This document shows, in pieces, positions 34,642 through 44,333 of a DNA stretch of 60,739 nt. The notes under the pieces were generated by a model that had not been told where the DNA came from, did no database searches, and saw nothing but the letters and a program-made list of their open reading frames with translations. Position numbers and translations under genes: made by a program. The stretch's first letter is position 1. Every line of letters starts with the position of its first letter. Location of the stretch: positions 1-60,739 of the forward strand of contig QHWY01000234.1 in NCBI GenBank assembly GCA_003223875.1, in the 5' to 3' direction. The DNA comes from Acidobacteriota bacterium (GTDB lineage: Bacteria > Acidobacteriota > Terriglobia > 20CM-2-55-15).

Positions 34642-35072
34642 TGCGCCCTCCACTGTGCGCCAACTATATACGCAACCTGTCAGGACCCGATGCAAATTAC
34701 TTTTCCATCCAGCCTCCCGGACGACAACAAGTAATCAAGGGAAAAATTACCGAACTCGGACAAAAAATACCGAACGCGTGAGATATGCGTTCCGGTATCA
34801 GTGGTTAAAACGGTGCCACGTGTGTGGTCGATCGAGTTCCATGTCTTCTGTAAGTTCAATTCCTATTTAAGTGGAATTAAAAGATCACTTTAATGGTAGA
34901 AGACTTGCAAATTTGGCCGCCGGTTCAGATAAGTGGTTGGTTTTTAGAGGATCGAACTGAATCCTAGCGCGAGAGGGGATCGTGGATGATTTCAATATGG
35001 TATCTCACTTCCCCTTTAAACAGTGAACGTCTTTTCTTACAAGTAGATTCTGGAGCATCACAGGAGACCACA
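34642..35072. other. Gene-free gap between divergent secreted genes
   Basis: About 430 bp, more AT-rich than its surroundings, especially 34680-34930. It must carry the promoters for both directions. I see no repeat module, RNA gene or clear operator. The final 40 bases hold the CAGGAG ribosome site of the next gene. Confidence 0.45.
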
Positions 35073-36176
35073 ATGAAAATTAAATTTCTCGTTACAGCCT
35101 TGTCGGTTTTGGTGCTGTGTTGGCCGAAAACCGCCGCTGCTCAATGCTCAACGTTTGGCGGCCGCGCTACTGTGGTTCAAGCGAACGGCCTCGGCATCGT
35201 ACCTATTGTATTGTCCGACACGGGCAATATCGACAGTGCGGGAGGCGCAAAGGATGCATCCCTTCTGAATGTTTCCGTTCCCGGGTTGCTCTTGGGCGAG
35301 GTATTGCATGCGACAGCCATTGGTGGGGGCGGCTCCAGCCGGTCCGAAGCCTCGATCGCCAATCTCAATCTGACCGTCGCCGGTAACACTATAAGCGCTG
35401 ATTTCGTGATGGGCCGTGCAAACGCATTCTGTGGGAGCCCTGGTACAACCGTTAACGGGATTACAGAAGTGCACGGATTAGTAGTCAATGGCCAGAGCAT
35501 TGGCGTCACCGGCTTTGCGAACCAGATCGTTTCTTTGCCCGGCGGCGGGTCGATCGTTATTAATGAGCAGACTGGGTCGTATTCGAGCGGTAGCATTCAG
35601 GTGAACGCGCTTCACGTGAGGGTGCCCGGTGTAGCAGACGTGGTTACGGCCTCCAGTTCGGCAGCCGTTAGTGGTCAACTCATAGGCGCCAGTGGTGGTC
35701 CGCACCTCGTCGTAGGCCTGCTCCTGCAGGTCATCGGTGGCAAGTTCAAGGGCCCTGGGTGCGATTTCGTGACTGGCGGCGGGTGGATTAACCTCGATCC
35801 AGATCCCAACGGCCCGATCATAAAAGGAACCTTCGGTGTCGCTGGCGGCATAAATAGCAACTTCAATGGTTGGGGCCATCTGGAGTACCAGGACCACGGA
35901 ACCGGTATGAACGTGCACGGAACTGGTGTCCTGAGTTACGGTCCGCCTTCGCCTTCCCTCAACCTTGGAGCGAATGCAAGGGAGATCACGGGTACTGCCA
36001 ACGTCAACGGTCAGAGTGGCTTCACCTATACTGTCGACGTAGCTGATAACGGCGAACCCGGCAAAGGAATTGACTTCTTTCAGATCACAATTCATCAAAC
36101 CGGATATACATATACATATACTGCCGCAGGCATTCTACAGGGAGGCAACATCCAGCTGCACGACCGTTGTTTCTAA
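35073..36176 (+). CDS. Secreted choice-of-anchor P / post-COAP-1 domain protein
   Basis: 367 residues from ATG 35073 with CAGGAG upstream. Signal peptide MKIKFLVTALSVLVLCWPKT. The first part (residues about 28-230) is the choice-of-anchor P type: RATVVQANGLGIVPIVLSDT, GGAKDASLLNVSVPGLLLGE and repeated 'VSGQLIGASG'. The second part has the post-COAP-1 pattern: CDFVTGGGWINLDPDP, 'KGTFGVAGGINSNFNGWGHL', 'HGTGMNVHGTGVLSYGP', 'REITGTANVNGQSGFTYTVD', VADNGEPGKGIDFFQITIH, and a final C near GNIQLHDRCF. Such proteins are secreted beta-rich surface proteins. Convergent with the pilin operon. Confidence 0.88.
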   Translation: MKIKFLVTALSVLVLCWPKTAAAQCSTFGGRATVVQANGLGIVPIVLSDTGNIDSAGGAKDASLLNVSVPGLLLGEVLHATAIGGGGSSRSEASIANLNLTVAGNTISADFVMGRANAFCGSPGTTVNGITEVHGLVVNGQSIGVTGFANQIVSLPGGGSIVINEQTGSYSSGSIQVNALHVRVPGVADVVTASSSAAVSGQLIGASGGPHLVVGLLLQVIGGKFKGPGCDFVTGGGWINLDPDPNGPIIKGTFGVAGGINSNFNGWGHLEYQDHGTGMNVHGTGVLSYGPPSPSLNLGANAREITGTANVNGQSGFTYTVDVADNGEPGKGIDFFQITIHQTGYTYTYTAAGILQGGNIQLHDRCF

Positions 36177-36299
36177 ACTATTGTTGTACCTTCAGCGTGG
36201 GCCGCTTGACCACCCTTTACCCCTCGATGGCAATTGAGCGAAGCAGCCCACTGAACGGGTCCTAATTCGTTCACAATCTCGTAGTCGTCATTCACGGGG

Positions 36300-38231
36300 T
36301 TACTGTAGGGTCGTTCTGTTGATCCACTGCACGCGCTGGATGGTAGAGGTTATGTTTGTGGCTAGTGCGCCGCCCGTGGTGATTGTCGTCGAGGGAAACC
36401 ATGGCGGAGCAAAGCCAGGTCTGTTTGTGAAACGGCGGTCAAAGTAGATATTCTCGGTCGTGATTGCGGCGTTGTAAATGGAGTTCTGAGTTTGGCTACC
36501 CATGTGGGTATATGTATTGATCGCCGAGCCGATATTACGGATGCCGCCTGTGCCGCCCTGCGAGATTGTCGCAACAGCGGCGTCGACCTGGATGTTGGTC
36601 TGGGTAGTGTTCAAGTTGAAGTTTCCGGTAAGGGAGAAAAGGCCTAGGACCTGGTTGTTGTCATGGCCCGGAATTAAAGTGGCCACTGGGCTACCGGCGC
36701 AGCAAGGCGGACTGGTGCCGGGCACAACCTGGTTTTGAGTCGTTGTTACGGGTTCGGTTTTATATAGCACGTCACCGGTTATAGTGAGATCATTCCTAGC
36801 CGTCATCGTGATTTGTGCGCCGTCCTGGACAGCGGCCTGTCCTGCGGCCGGTCCGCGCAAGCTAACTGTGCCGTTTACGTAGAGCATCGTCGCAGCCTGA
36901 CTGTTCGTATTGTTCATCGGCACGGAACACACGTTAGTCGTCGTCGCACCTGAAGCAATCACTGTGGTGCCGGTTGTGCCGGCTGGACAATTCCAGCTCA
37001 AAGGCGGCGTCGCCAAACGATCGACGGTCACTGTCGTGGTCGTGGCGCCTTGCGTAATCGAGAATACCTGTGCCGACGCTCCTGAGGGAGACAACGTTAC
37101 CTGCGCATTGCCTTCCACATATAGGCCGCCCCCGGCCATGACATTGGGACCCGTCGCATTATTGTAAGCAACATACACGCCGGAGGCTGCTCCCGAAGAA
37201 GGATACGCCGTGCCCGAGATATTTTTCAGACCAGCGTTCAGTTCCGCATTCGTTGGATTCGTCGTATTTGTTCCGAGGCCGTCCAGTACGGCGCGTTTTT
37301 GACTGAAATCGTTCACTGGCAACGACACAGCCGGCTGACCGAGGTTGAGCCCAGCCTGAAAGGTCGGCGCGATCGTTTGACCTCTAGATTGGTAACTGCT
37401 CGTCGGAGATTGGATGCACCTTGCTCCAAACCAGAAATCCGCATTGGCATTTGCCTGGCCTACACCATCTGTAAAGATGTAGCTTCCTGTCGTGAACTGC
37501 CAGGCTCCATTCGTGAACATCGGCCCTGTCATTGTTCCTGGCACCAACCAGCCGAGGCATGGAGGGTAATTGTCAACAAAGGTGCCGAATGACGCGAAGC
37601 TTTGTCTATTCGCCGTCGCTTGAGCTGCAATGTTTAAAATCAAGCTCCCAGATTCGGAAACCGAAGCCTGCTCCGTTCCTTGGGCCGCTCCCATAGACGT
37701 CAACGAGTAGTTATAAATGTAGTTATAGCCGGTGGGGTTGCCACTGCCGTCGCGCGTCGTGACCGTCGGCGACCCCGGAGCCAATGCAAAGGTGACGTTC
37801 GAGATTTTGAATTGTTCTCTCCACGAATTGGCTGCCTGGCCCGCATTCAACGCCACGAAATTTCCGTAGTTTGTCGTTAGATAGCTGGCGGCATTCGTTG
37901 CGACAGTGGCTGGACTCGCTATAGGCGGAACGGCAAAAGTCATGGGTACAGCGGAAACTACCTGGTTCAGCAATTGTGCCCGCGCAACATTCAGGCCGGA
38001 GTCGGCGCCATAAAACGATCCGTGGAAGTTTCGATAGAACCCGTTGATCATCAGGTCCGAATTCGCTGATACATACATGCCGACGCCGAGTGCAGTGGTC
38101 AGGCTAAGTATCAGAAGCATGATCACCATCGCTACGCCGCGCTCGTTGCAACGAACGTCGTTGTCCCGAGCAGCCTCTCCGGCTGTCATGTCAGAAAACA
38201 GTTCTAGTTGGCTCATAGTTGGTTCAATCAT
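36300..38231 (-). CDS. PilX-like pilus assembly protein, large
   Basis: 643 residues. Residues about 27-60 form the PilX N-terminal hydrophobic segment (RGVAMVIMLLILSLTTALGV), followed by 'SANSDLMINGFYRNFHGSFY', GADSGLNVARAQLLN. The large extracellular part is Asn/Thr/Gly-rich, with VTVDRLATPPLSWNC and 'LTITGDVLYKTEPVTTTQNQ'. No prepilin peptidase KGFTLIEL motif, as is normal for PilX. It starts at ATG 38231, overlapping the upstream gene's end by 8 bp; MSQLELF five residues later is an alternative. Last gene of the minor-pilin run. The size is well above ordinary PilX (about 200). Confidence 0.78.
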   Translation of the reverse strand: MIEPTMSQLELFSDMTAGEAARDNDVRCNERGVAMVIMLLILSLTTALGVGMYVSANSDLMINGFYRNFHGSFYGADSGLNVARAQLLNQVVSAVPMTFAVPPIASPATVATNAASYLTTNYGNFVALNAGQAANSWREQFKISNVTFALAPGSPTVTTRDGSGNPTGYNYIYNYSLTSMGAAQGTEQASVSESGSLILNIAAQATANRQSFASFGTFVDNYPPCLGWLVPGTMTGPMFTNGAWQFTTGSYIFTDGVGQANANADFWFGARCIQSPTSSYQSRGQTIAPTFQAGLNLGQPAVSLPVNDFSQKRAVLDGLGTNTTNPTNAELNAGLKNISGTAYPSSGAASGVYVAYNNATGPNVMAGGGLYVEGNAQVTLSPSGASAQVFSITQGATTTTVTVDRLATPPLSWNCPAGTTGTTVIASGATTTNVCSVPMNNTNSQAATMLYVNGTVSLRGPAAGQAAVQDGAQITMTARNDLTITGDVLYKTEPVTTTQNQVVPGTSPPCCAGSPVATLIPGHDNNQVLGLFSLTGNFNLNTTQTNIQVDAAVATISQGGTGGIRNIGSAINTYTHMGSQTQNSIYNAAITTENIYFDRRFTNRPGFAPPWFPSTTITTGGALATNITSTIQRVQWINRTTLQ

Positions 38232-39375
38232 TCATGCTCATATTACGAGGGTTGACGACAATCGCCGTGCTTGCGACTTGATATGGACCACGGTCAAATG
38301 AGTTGCGGAACGAGTAACTCGGACTCGGATTGGGAGTCGAGCGCGTTATCAACGAAACCCGAACCGAACGGACTAAAGTAAAGTTCCAAGCCTGATCACC
38401 CGCCGTGGTATTGGTGTAACTGGAAGCGTCATAGTTATATTGACCGGCCGTTGCTGTGGAAGTGTTCCAGACCGTGGCGCCTACTTTAAAGCCGATCAAC
38501 TGTTCCATGACCATCGACGTCGTTCCGTTCTGGGTCCGCGTTAATTTCGGATTAGCCGGATTTGTCGCATCGACTGTGTACGTGATCGGAGCGAGTTTAA
38601 TAACCCAATCACCGCCACAAAATTGATTTCCGAAGTTATTTGGAGTCGGGCAAGTGTGGTTATCACAGGCCGTGATATCCAATGGGTCATTAGCTAGAGT
38701 GTTGGTTCCGTCGGTGCGCGTGGCATTAAAAGAAAACTTTACCGCACCAGACACGACGACCGGAGCCGCGGTCAGTACGACGGCAGTCATCTTTCTCCCG
38801 TTAGAAGTGAGAAAAAGAACTTCGTCACCGGCTGCGTACTTGGCGGCGGTTTGAGCTAGAGTCAGACCAGTGGCAGCTTGGGCGTAGCCTGTCCCGGTTG
38901 AAGTGGTGGAGCAGTTCGTTGCTCCGTTCGCGCCGGAACTATCCGTGGCATTACTGGGCGGATAAGTTGCCGGATCCGCGCCCGAAATGATGTTGATCGA
39001 GTCGAAACACTGGGCGGTATAGGTAAAAGTAGTTGCGTCGTAGCAGGAATTTCCGCTCGTTACGACGTTGTTCACGATCGTTACGCCAACAGGCCAGGAG
39101 GGGATATTTGCACCCTGAAAGAACGCCGTGCCCGCGTTCACTAGATCCACCTGCATTTGGGCTGAGGCATTGCGAAGCGCGACGTTCATGCCTGCCATTC
39201 CCTGCTGGCGGAGAAAGCTGGTTTGTTGTTTGCCGAACAGGGTGAAGGCGGCTGAACCGACGATCAGAAAAAGAGACAGGGCCACCAGAAGTTCGATCAG
39301 GGAGAACCCATCGAAAAGTTTCCCCCGTGCCGGCGCGCCGTCTACCGATTCGAAACAAATTCTCTTTTCTCTCAT
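38224..39375 (-). CDS. PilW-like minor pilin
   Basis: 383 residues with a class III prepilin leader: GFSLIELLVALSLFLIVGSA, the Glu at +5 included, then 'FTLFGKQQTSFLRQQGMAGM'. The C-terminal domain has paired Cys (residues near SCYDATTFTYTAQC and 'ITACDNHTCPTPNNFGNQFC'). It fits PilW in the minor-pilin complex that initiates type IV pilus assembly. It overlaps the upstream PilV-like gene by four bases (ATGA) and the PilX-like gene by eight, so translation is coupled. Confidence 0.85.
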   Translation of the reverse strand: MREKRICFESVDGAPARGKLFDGFSLIELLVALSLFLIVGSAAFTLFGKQQTSFLRQQGMAGMNVALRNASAQMQVDLVNAGTAFFQGANIPSWPVGVTIVNNVVTSGNSCYDATTFTYTAQCFDSINIISGADPATYPPSNATDSSGANGATNCSTTSTGTGYAQAATGLTLAQTAAKYAAGDEVLFLTSNGRKMTAVVLTAAPVVVSGAVKFSFNATRTDGTNTLANDPLDITACDNHTCPTPNNFGNQFCGGDWVIKLAPITYTVDATNPANPKLTRTQNGTTSMVMEQLIGFKVGATVWNTSTATAGQYNYDASSYTNTTAGDQAWNFTLVRSVRVSLITRSTPNPSPSYSFRNSFDRGPYQVASTAIVVNPRNMSMND

Positions 39376-40004
39376 GGCCTCACATTACTCATTTGAAAGT
39401 TCACGGCAGGCCTGACGGCGCTGTTTGTCAAGCTGACCAGGATTGTGACCCGCCGTACGCCGCTCGCCGGCGAGTTAGCTTCGATAATCCAGCGACGGTG
39501 GAAGCGCGGGCCGGTCGGTGAGGACGTACTGCTCGTGCTCTGAACCCTACCGCTTGGAGAATGAACAGTGGTGGTGTATGTCGTTGTGCCACCGACGACG
39601 GAAGCAACCGTCTCGGCGAAACATGCGGCCGTGCCGTCTGGACATGTTCCAGTGCCGTCGGCCAGGTTCGGATAAACATCGTCGGAGTAACTCACGTTTG
39701 CCGAATTTCCCGAAGCGCAGGTCGTTGTCTGGTTGATGTCGCTGGCTAAACTCCCCGCTGTCGTGTTGCCGGTTGGAACACAAATCTGCGGATCCTCCAC
39801 GTCCAAACGGTTGAGGTCCTCGAGTTTTTCGGAGGCGAGTGTGGAGGCAGCGTTTATATATTTCGATCGGTTTGTTCCTGATACCATTTGCCCCGCGAGC
39901 AGGCCTGCTGAAAGAAGCCCGATTGCAAGGACAGAGCTCGCCAGCAGCACCTCAACCAGTGTGAATCCCTGTGCGGAAAATTTTTTATGGTGTGACCGTG
40001 ACAT
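39372..40004 (-). CDS. PilV-like minor pilin
   Basis: 210 residues with a prepilin leader (QGFTLVEVLLASSVLAIGLL) and 'SAGLLAGQMVSGTNRSKYIN' followed by 'LASEKLEDLNRLDVEDPQIC', which is the PilV arrangement of a helix with SEKxEDL. Cys residues in DPQIC, TTTCASG and GTCPDGTAACFAE suggest disulfides. It overlaps FimT by 20 bp and PilW by four. Role: minor pilin of a type IV pilus or type II-like secretion system. Confidence 0.85.
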   Translation of the reverse strand: MSRSHHKKFSAQGFTLVEVLLASSVLAIGLLSAGLLAGQMVSGTNRSKYINAASTLASEKLEDLNRLDVEDPQICVPTGNTTAGSLASDINQTTTCASGNSANVSYSDDVYPNLADGTGTCPDGTAACFAETVASVVGGTTTYTTTVHSPSGRVQSTSSTSSPTGPRFHRRWIIEANSPASGVRRVTILVSLTNSAVRPAVNFQMSNVRP

Positions 40005-40515
40005 TACCTACTCCCGAAACCGTAATCGTTTTCGTTGTTGTTCCATTGCCGACAGACAGAGTCATCGATCCAGTGGTTGCCCTGACCGTCCCTCCGGGAA
40101 AAAACTCAAGAGTCGTGTTGGTGCTGCTCATCGTCACGTCTCCGGTAGAGGACCAGAGAACCGAACTTCCGACATTCGAAAACGACGTCGCCGGAGGTAC
40201 CTTGCTCGCCAGTTGGTAGGACTGGAAGGAAGGATTGAAGGTGATGTTGTAATGATAGCCGCGCATGATGGCCTGATACCGAGCGCTCTGAATCGCACCG
40301 GATATACTTGATGCAGCGGTCTTAAGATGATAAGCCTTCAAGGCGTTCTTGGTCATCGGCACTGAGATCGTTGTCACGACCATCCCAATCATGACTACGA
40401 ATGTCAGCTCCAACAGAGTGAATCCCCTCGCACAGACGCGCATTGGCGCGCCCACGACCTTTTCTTCTGCGGTTGAACGCCTCCAACTACTTTTCTGATG
40501 TTTCCCTGACCACAT
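39985..40515 (-). CDS. GspH/FimT-family pseudopilin
   Basis: 176 residues. The leader is CARGFTLLELTFVVMIGMVV, 25-30 residues in, and the GspH/FimT helix follows: 'KTAASSISGAIQSARYQAIM' and a beta-rich C-terminus ending TVSGVGNVTVTP. First gene of the pilin operon; ATG 40515 has AGGAG seven bases upstream. The upstream gap (40516-40753) holds a long inverted repeat but no recognised cyclic-di-GMP riboswitch. Confidence 0.86.
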   Translation of the reverse strand: MWSGKHQKSSWRRSTAEEKVVGAPMRVCARGFTLLELTFVVMIGMVVTTISVPMTKNALKAYHLKTAASSISGAIQSARYQAIMRGYHYNITFNPSFQSYQLASKVPPATSFSNVGSSVLWSSTGDVTMSSTNTTLEFFPGGTVRATTGSMTLSVGNGTTTKTITVSGVGNVTVTP

Positions 40516-40653
40516 GGCGGAACTCCTAAATACACCGTCGCAATTTGTTATCTGAAGTGACGCAGTTTGTCGAGCGCGTCAATCTCTTGCAGGTGGGGTG
40601 CCTTCCGCTAAATGCTTGAAGACACGTGCTCAGCCGGTCCCGACGGCGGCGTG

Positions 40654-40704
40654 TTTTTACGCTAATCCATCAACTTTATCGATGGGCATATTAGCGTGCA
40701 AAAA
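40654..40704. promoter_or_regulatory. Long inverted repeat upstream of the pilin operon
   Basis: TTTTTACGCTAAT (40654) pairs with ATTAGCGTGCAAAAA (to 40704), and inside it CCATC pairs with GATGG. The A/T runs pair with each other, so it lacks the free T-tail of an intrinsic terminator on either strand. It lies 50 bp after the TonB receptor stop and 139 bp before fimT, and could be an operator or an RNA structure. Confidence 0.5.
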
Positions 40705-40753
40705 TGCAACCATTTGTGCGTCCGTCGAGTTGCAACCCGATGGACGCCGATCT

Positions 40754-43700
40754 TCAAAACACGTATTTCAGCGCGAATTGCAGAACCCTGTACGGTGCGG
40801 TGGTCGGCGAAGGGGGCGTCGCGTCGGCAGTGACGATGCCGAACGTGTTCGGGGCGCCCAAATTGATTCCAGGATTGCCGGGCCTCAGGCTGTTGGTCAC
40901 GTTGAAAGCCTCAAACCGAAAGACGAACGTCTGCCCTTCTCGAACCCGGAAGTCTCTCGAGACCGCCTGATCCCACTGCCAAAATCCCGGACCTTGGATT
41001 GCCCCGACACCCAGATTCCCGAACGTCCCCAGAGGCGGCGCAGCGAATGCCGCCGGATTAAACCAGTTCTTACAAAACGTTGCCGTCGAGCATGGCTGAC
41101 CTCTTGTGGACGAAGCGGTATCGGCTAGGATCTGATTGGGACGTTGCGTCACGGTAGTCCCGCCGAAGCCGGTTGCCGGATCCGTCGTCACACCAGAGAG
41201 AAGCGTTAAAGGAGCACCACTACGCGCGACAAAAGTGGTGGCAAAAGTCCAACCTGAGGCCAGGCGTCGCGCTACACGATTGGAAAATTCGGAAGTCTTA
41301 TAGACCCACGTGACGTTGGCGACTTGTCGGCGATCCACGAAACAATCTCCAACGTCCAGGTTCCGATTCGCGGGTCCAATGTTCTGCCCATAACCCTGAT
41401 GCACGTAGTTCGCACCAGGGTTCAAAGCGTTTGTCGTAGGGACATATGGTAGGGGCAGGCCGATGCAGTGAGACCATGTGTAATTCGCGTTGAGGTTCAA
41501 CTGCTGTCCCACACGCCAGGTGTTCGAAAGCAAGAGACCGTTGAAGCCCTGCGTACCTCCGTCGTCATATTGTGTGATGTAACTCAGAGGCGGGGCTCCC
41601 GGGTTCGCGAGACTCAAGACCCGCCGCTGAGTGATGTTGCCTGCCTGCGTGCACAGACCCGGTGCGGAGAGCCCAAACTGTCCAGCCAGGCAGTTGCCTG
41701 GCACATAGATCGCAGGATTCAGCTCGACAGCGCCCCAGAGGTGCAGAATGTGCGTGCCGATATACGTCGCCGAGGCAAACCAGTTTGGCGTTACCTGCCG
41801 CTGCAAACCGAAATTCCAGGAATACTGCGTCAGAGGTTTGATGTCCGGCGGTATTGGAAGAAACGTTGGCGGACACGTTGTCGCCAGACATGGAATCGCG
41901 GCGGGGCTTGGGTATGACGGATGAGTCCGATCGAATGAATAAGGAAATGGATTCCCGTTTGGATAAGGATTGTCGAGGCTCAAGTTGTTAAGAGTGACGG
42001 ATAACCGGAAAGGCAACACGGAGGCCGTATTCAGATGGATATCCTGCTTAATGATCGTATCGTGCGCGATCCCACCGCCTAACCGGATTGCAGTCTTTCC
42101 ATCCCCGAATGGATCCCACGCAAGACCCAGTCGCGGATCAAAGTACGTCCACCGCGAATTGATGCCGGACTTACCGGGAAACCCAGGATCGCCAGGATAA
42201 GTGAACCCCGGAGGTGCACTGGGGATAACGCTGCTGCGCTGGCCTGCGTAGAATCGCGGCAAGCTGAAGTTGTACAGGTCTGCCTGCTGAAATGCCAGCC
42301 CGAAGTACGGGTTCCACTTCACGCCATACGTCACGGTGAGTTTGGGCGTGAGCTTCCAGGTGTCCTGTGCATATGCCGAGACGATGTTCTGATTCAGGTT
42401 CAGCGGATTCGGATTGGCCTGGCGAAATTGCGAAACCACGCCCAGGAAAAAGTCTGCCATGGCCAGACCTGTCGCGGTCCCACCGAACGTAAAGTTTCCG
42501 GTCGAAAACGCATTTCCAACCTTCCACTCGATCGTGCGCGTAAAAAATGCTCCGAAACCGAGCTGGTGAGCGCCATGAACCATCGTGAAGTCCTCGTTCA
42601 CTCCGAACGAGGTATTGTGCTCGAACGTGGTGTTGCTGGTATTACCGACGGTGAATCCACCATTGACGTTTATCGCCATGTGATGCGGCAGATACGTGTA
42701 GATCGGAATTCCGACATCGGCAGGACCAAAATACTGGGGGCCGAATTTCTTATCGCCGAGCCGGTTGAAGGAGAGACGAAGCGCGTTCACCATACTCGGG
42801 CCGAACACATAGTTATGCCCAATCGCAACCGAATTGAATATATCGTCGCCACCCGTGGCGGTGCCGGCCAACGGGTCCTTCGAAATTGCGTAGGGCAAGG
42901 CAACCAGTTGCTTCACGACCGCGTAGCGGCCAAAGATGTTCTGCTTGGCGCTGAGTTCATAATCGATGCGCGCTGTAGCTTCGTGATCGTTCTCGCTGAG
43001 AGGGATTCCCGTCAGAACCATTCCGCAGGCATTCAATGCCTTGGGTAGCCTCGAGGCGATGTTGAGCGCGGCCGGGCTCAGCAGCCGCGGATCGACGGTG
43101 TTGCGGGCGTTGCCGCCGGTGCCGAACGGCGGTCGGAGCGTGGTGTCGCGCCCGTTCTGACAGGCCGGCGAGGCAAACGTCCTGAAGTCTCCCGCCAGCA
43201 TCTGAGGCGTCGGAACAAAAGCAGGCGTATTAATGGGGGTCTGACGAACGAGCGTTCCCTGGTAGCCGGCAAAGAAGAAAACTCTGTCTCGTTTGATCGG
43301 CCCGCCCAAGACGCCGCCAAACTGGTTCCGTTTGAGACCATCGGTCTGCGTCGCAAAAAAGTCGCGCGCGTTCAGGGCGTAGTTGCGCACGAATTCAAAC
43401 ACGTCCCCGTGGAATGTATTCGATCCGGTTTTGGTGACGGCGTTGACTACCGCTCCTGAGTGCCCTGCTGCGGCCGGATCCTGCGAGCTTGTGGAAACCC
43501 TGAACTCTTGAAGCGCGTCTGGAAAGGGCAGCGGAGCGCCGGAACCGTCCGCGTAATTCAGATGCTGAGCGCCATCCAGATTGTACTGGACGCCGTAAGG
43601 ACTTCCTCCAGCCACCGAAACCGTGATGCCCGTTCTCATGCCGTTCGCCCGCGACACACCCATCTGTACGGCCGCCCCGCTCAGCGTGATCAAATCGGTT

Positions 43701-44158
43701 ACCTGGCGTCCGTTGAGCGGTAACTCGAGAATCCGCTCATTCTCGACAACCGTGCCGACGCTGGCATTTCTTGTCTCCACCAGAGACGCATTCGCTTGAA
43801 CTTCGATTTGTTCGCTCGCCTGACCTACCTCCAGCATCGGGTTAATCACTGGGCTGCTGCTGACCTGAAGCACAATTCCCGTTTGCACAAACGTACGGAA
43901 ACCCGGCAGCGTGGCTTCTAATTTATATGGCCCGATCGTCAGATTCGGTAGGACGTAAAATCCGGTCTCGTTCGTCACCGTGGCTCGAGCGACACCTGTC
44001 TCCGTTTGCGTTGCCGTGATTTCCACCCCAGGCAGTACAGCGCCGCTTTGGTCCCTCACCGTGCCGCTGATCTGAGCCGTCGCTTGACCCCGGAGATTTA
44101 GGCAAGTCAAAACCAAAACGAATGCGCCACCGAGAACGACCGAAATAAGACGATTCAC
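40754..44158 (-). CDS. TonB-dependent receptor with carboxypeptidase-regulatory-like N-terminal domain (Oar-like)
   Basis: 1134 residues from GTG 44158, preceded by AAGGAGGGACAC; the frame is open to 44776 but that is a shadow of the divergent gene. Signal peptide VNRLISVVLGGAFVLVLTCL. Residues about 33-115 are the CarboxypepD_reg-like domain (ISGTVRDQSGAVLPGVEITA ... VTNETGFYVLPNLTIGPYKL). The plug follows ('ILELPLNGRQVTDLITLSGA', VNAVTKTGSNTFHGDVFEF), then a beta-barrel rich in aromatic strands, ending with FALKYVF, the usual aromatic C-terminus for outer-membrane insertion. Probable role: uptake of a polymer or glycan. Two secreted paralogues are divergent to it. Confidence 0.9.
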   Translation of the reverse strand: MNRLISVVLGGAFVLVLTCLNLRGQATAQISGTVRDQSGAVLPGVEITATQTETGVARATVTNETGFYVLPNLTIGPYKLEATLPGFRTFVQTGIVLQVSSSPVINPMLEVGQASEQIEVQANASLVETRNASVGTVVENERILELPLNGRQVTDLITLSGAAVQMGVSRANGMRTGITVSVAGGSPYGVQYNLDGAQHLNYADGSGAPLPFPDALQEFRVSTSSQDPAAAGHSGAVVNAVTKTGSNTFHGDVFEFVRNYALNARDFFATQTDGLKRNQFGGVLGGPIKRDRVFFFAGYQGTLVRQTPINTPAFVPTPQMLAGDFRTFASPACQNGRDTTLRPPFGTGGNARNTVDPRLLSPAALNIASRLPKALNACGMVLTGIPLSENDHEATARIDYELSAKQNIFGRYAVVKQLVALPYAISKDPLAGTATGGDDIFNSVAIGHNYVFGPSMVNALRLSFNRLGDKKFGPQYFGPADVGIPIYTYLPHHMAINVNGGFTVGNTSNTTFEHNTSFGVNEDFTMVHGAHQLGFGAFFTRTIEWKVGNAFSTGNFTFGGTATGLAMADFFLGVVSQFRQANPNPLNLNQNIVSAYAQDTWKLTPKLTVTYGVKWNPYFGLAFQQADLYNFSLPRFYAGQRSSVIPSAPPGFTYPGDPGFPGKSGINSRWTYFDPRLGLAWDPFGDGKTAIRLGGGIAHDTIIKQDIHLNTASVLPFRLSVTLNNLSLDNPYPNGNPFPYSFDRTHPSYPSPAAIPCLATTCPPTFLPIPPDIKPLTQYSWNFGLQRQVTPNWFASATYIGTHILHLWGAVELNPAIYVPGNCLAGQFGLSAPGLCTQAGNITQRRVLSLANPGAPPLSYITQYDDGGTQGFNGLLLSNTWRVGQQLNLNANYTWSHCIGLPLPYVPTTNALNPGANYVHQGYGQNIGPANRNLDVGDCFVDRRQVANVTWVYKTSEFSNRVARRLASGWTFATTFVARSGAPLTLLSGVTTDPATGFGGTTVTQRPNQILADTASSTRGQPCSTATFCKNWFNPAAFAAPPLGTFGNLGVGAIQGPGFWQWDQAVSRDFRVREGQTFVFRFEAFNVTNSLRPGNPGINLGAPNTFGIVTADATPPSPTTAPYRVLQFALKYVF

Positions 44159-44212
44159 GTGTCCCTCCTTGGGGGCACAGCTGAATTCCCTGAATTCAGG
44201 TGTGCGCCCCCC

Positions 44213-44276
44213 ATACAAAAAAACACAAAGGTGTCGAAATGAAAACTTTATTTTGTGCCTTTTTGTAGCTATTCCC
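44213..44276. repeat. A/T-rich inverted repeat related to 25978-26047
   Basis: TACAAAAAAACACAAAG on the left and TTTTGTGCCTTTTTGTA on the right, followed by GCTATTC. It shares the CCTTTTTGT(A/G)GCTATTC core with the copy next to another family gene. It sits between the divergent receptor and secreted paralogue. Confidence 0.55.
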
Positions 44277-44333
44277 TCCTTGCGCTTCCGGGACAATGGA
44301 AGTAATTTTGACCGCGAGAGGTTCCATCCAAAA

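Noticed and set aside
40516..40753. Cyclic-di-GMP riboswitch before the pilin operon
   Set aside because: The conserved GEMM sequence blocks were looked for on the coding strand and not found; only an inverted repeat is present.
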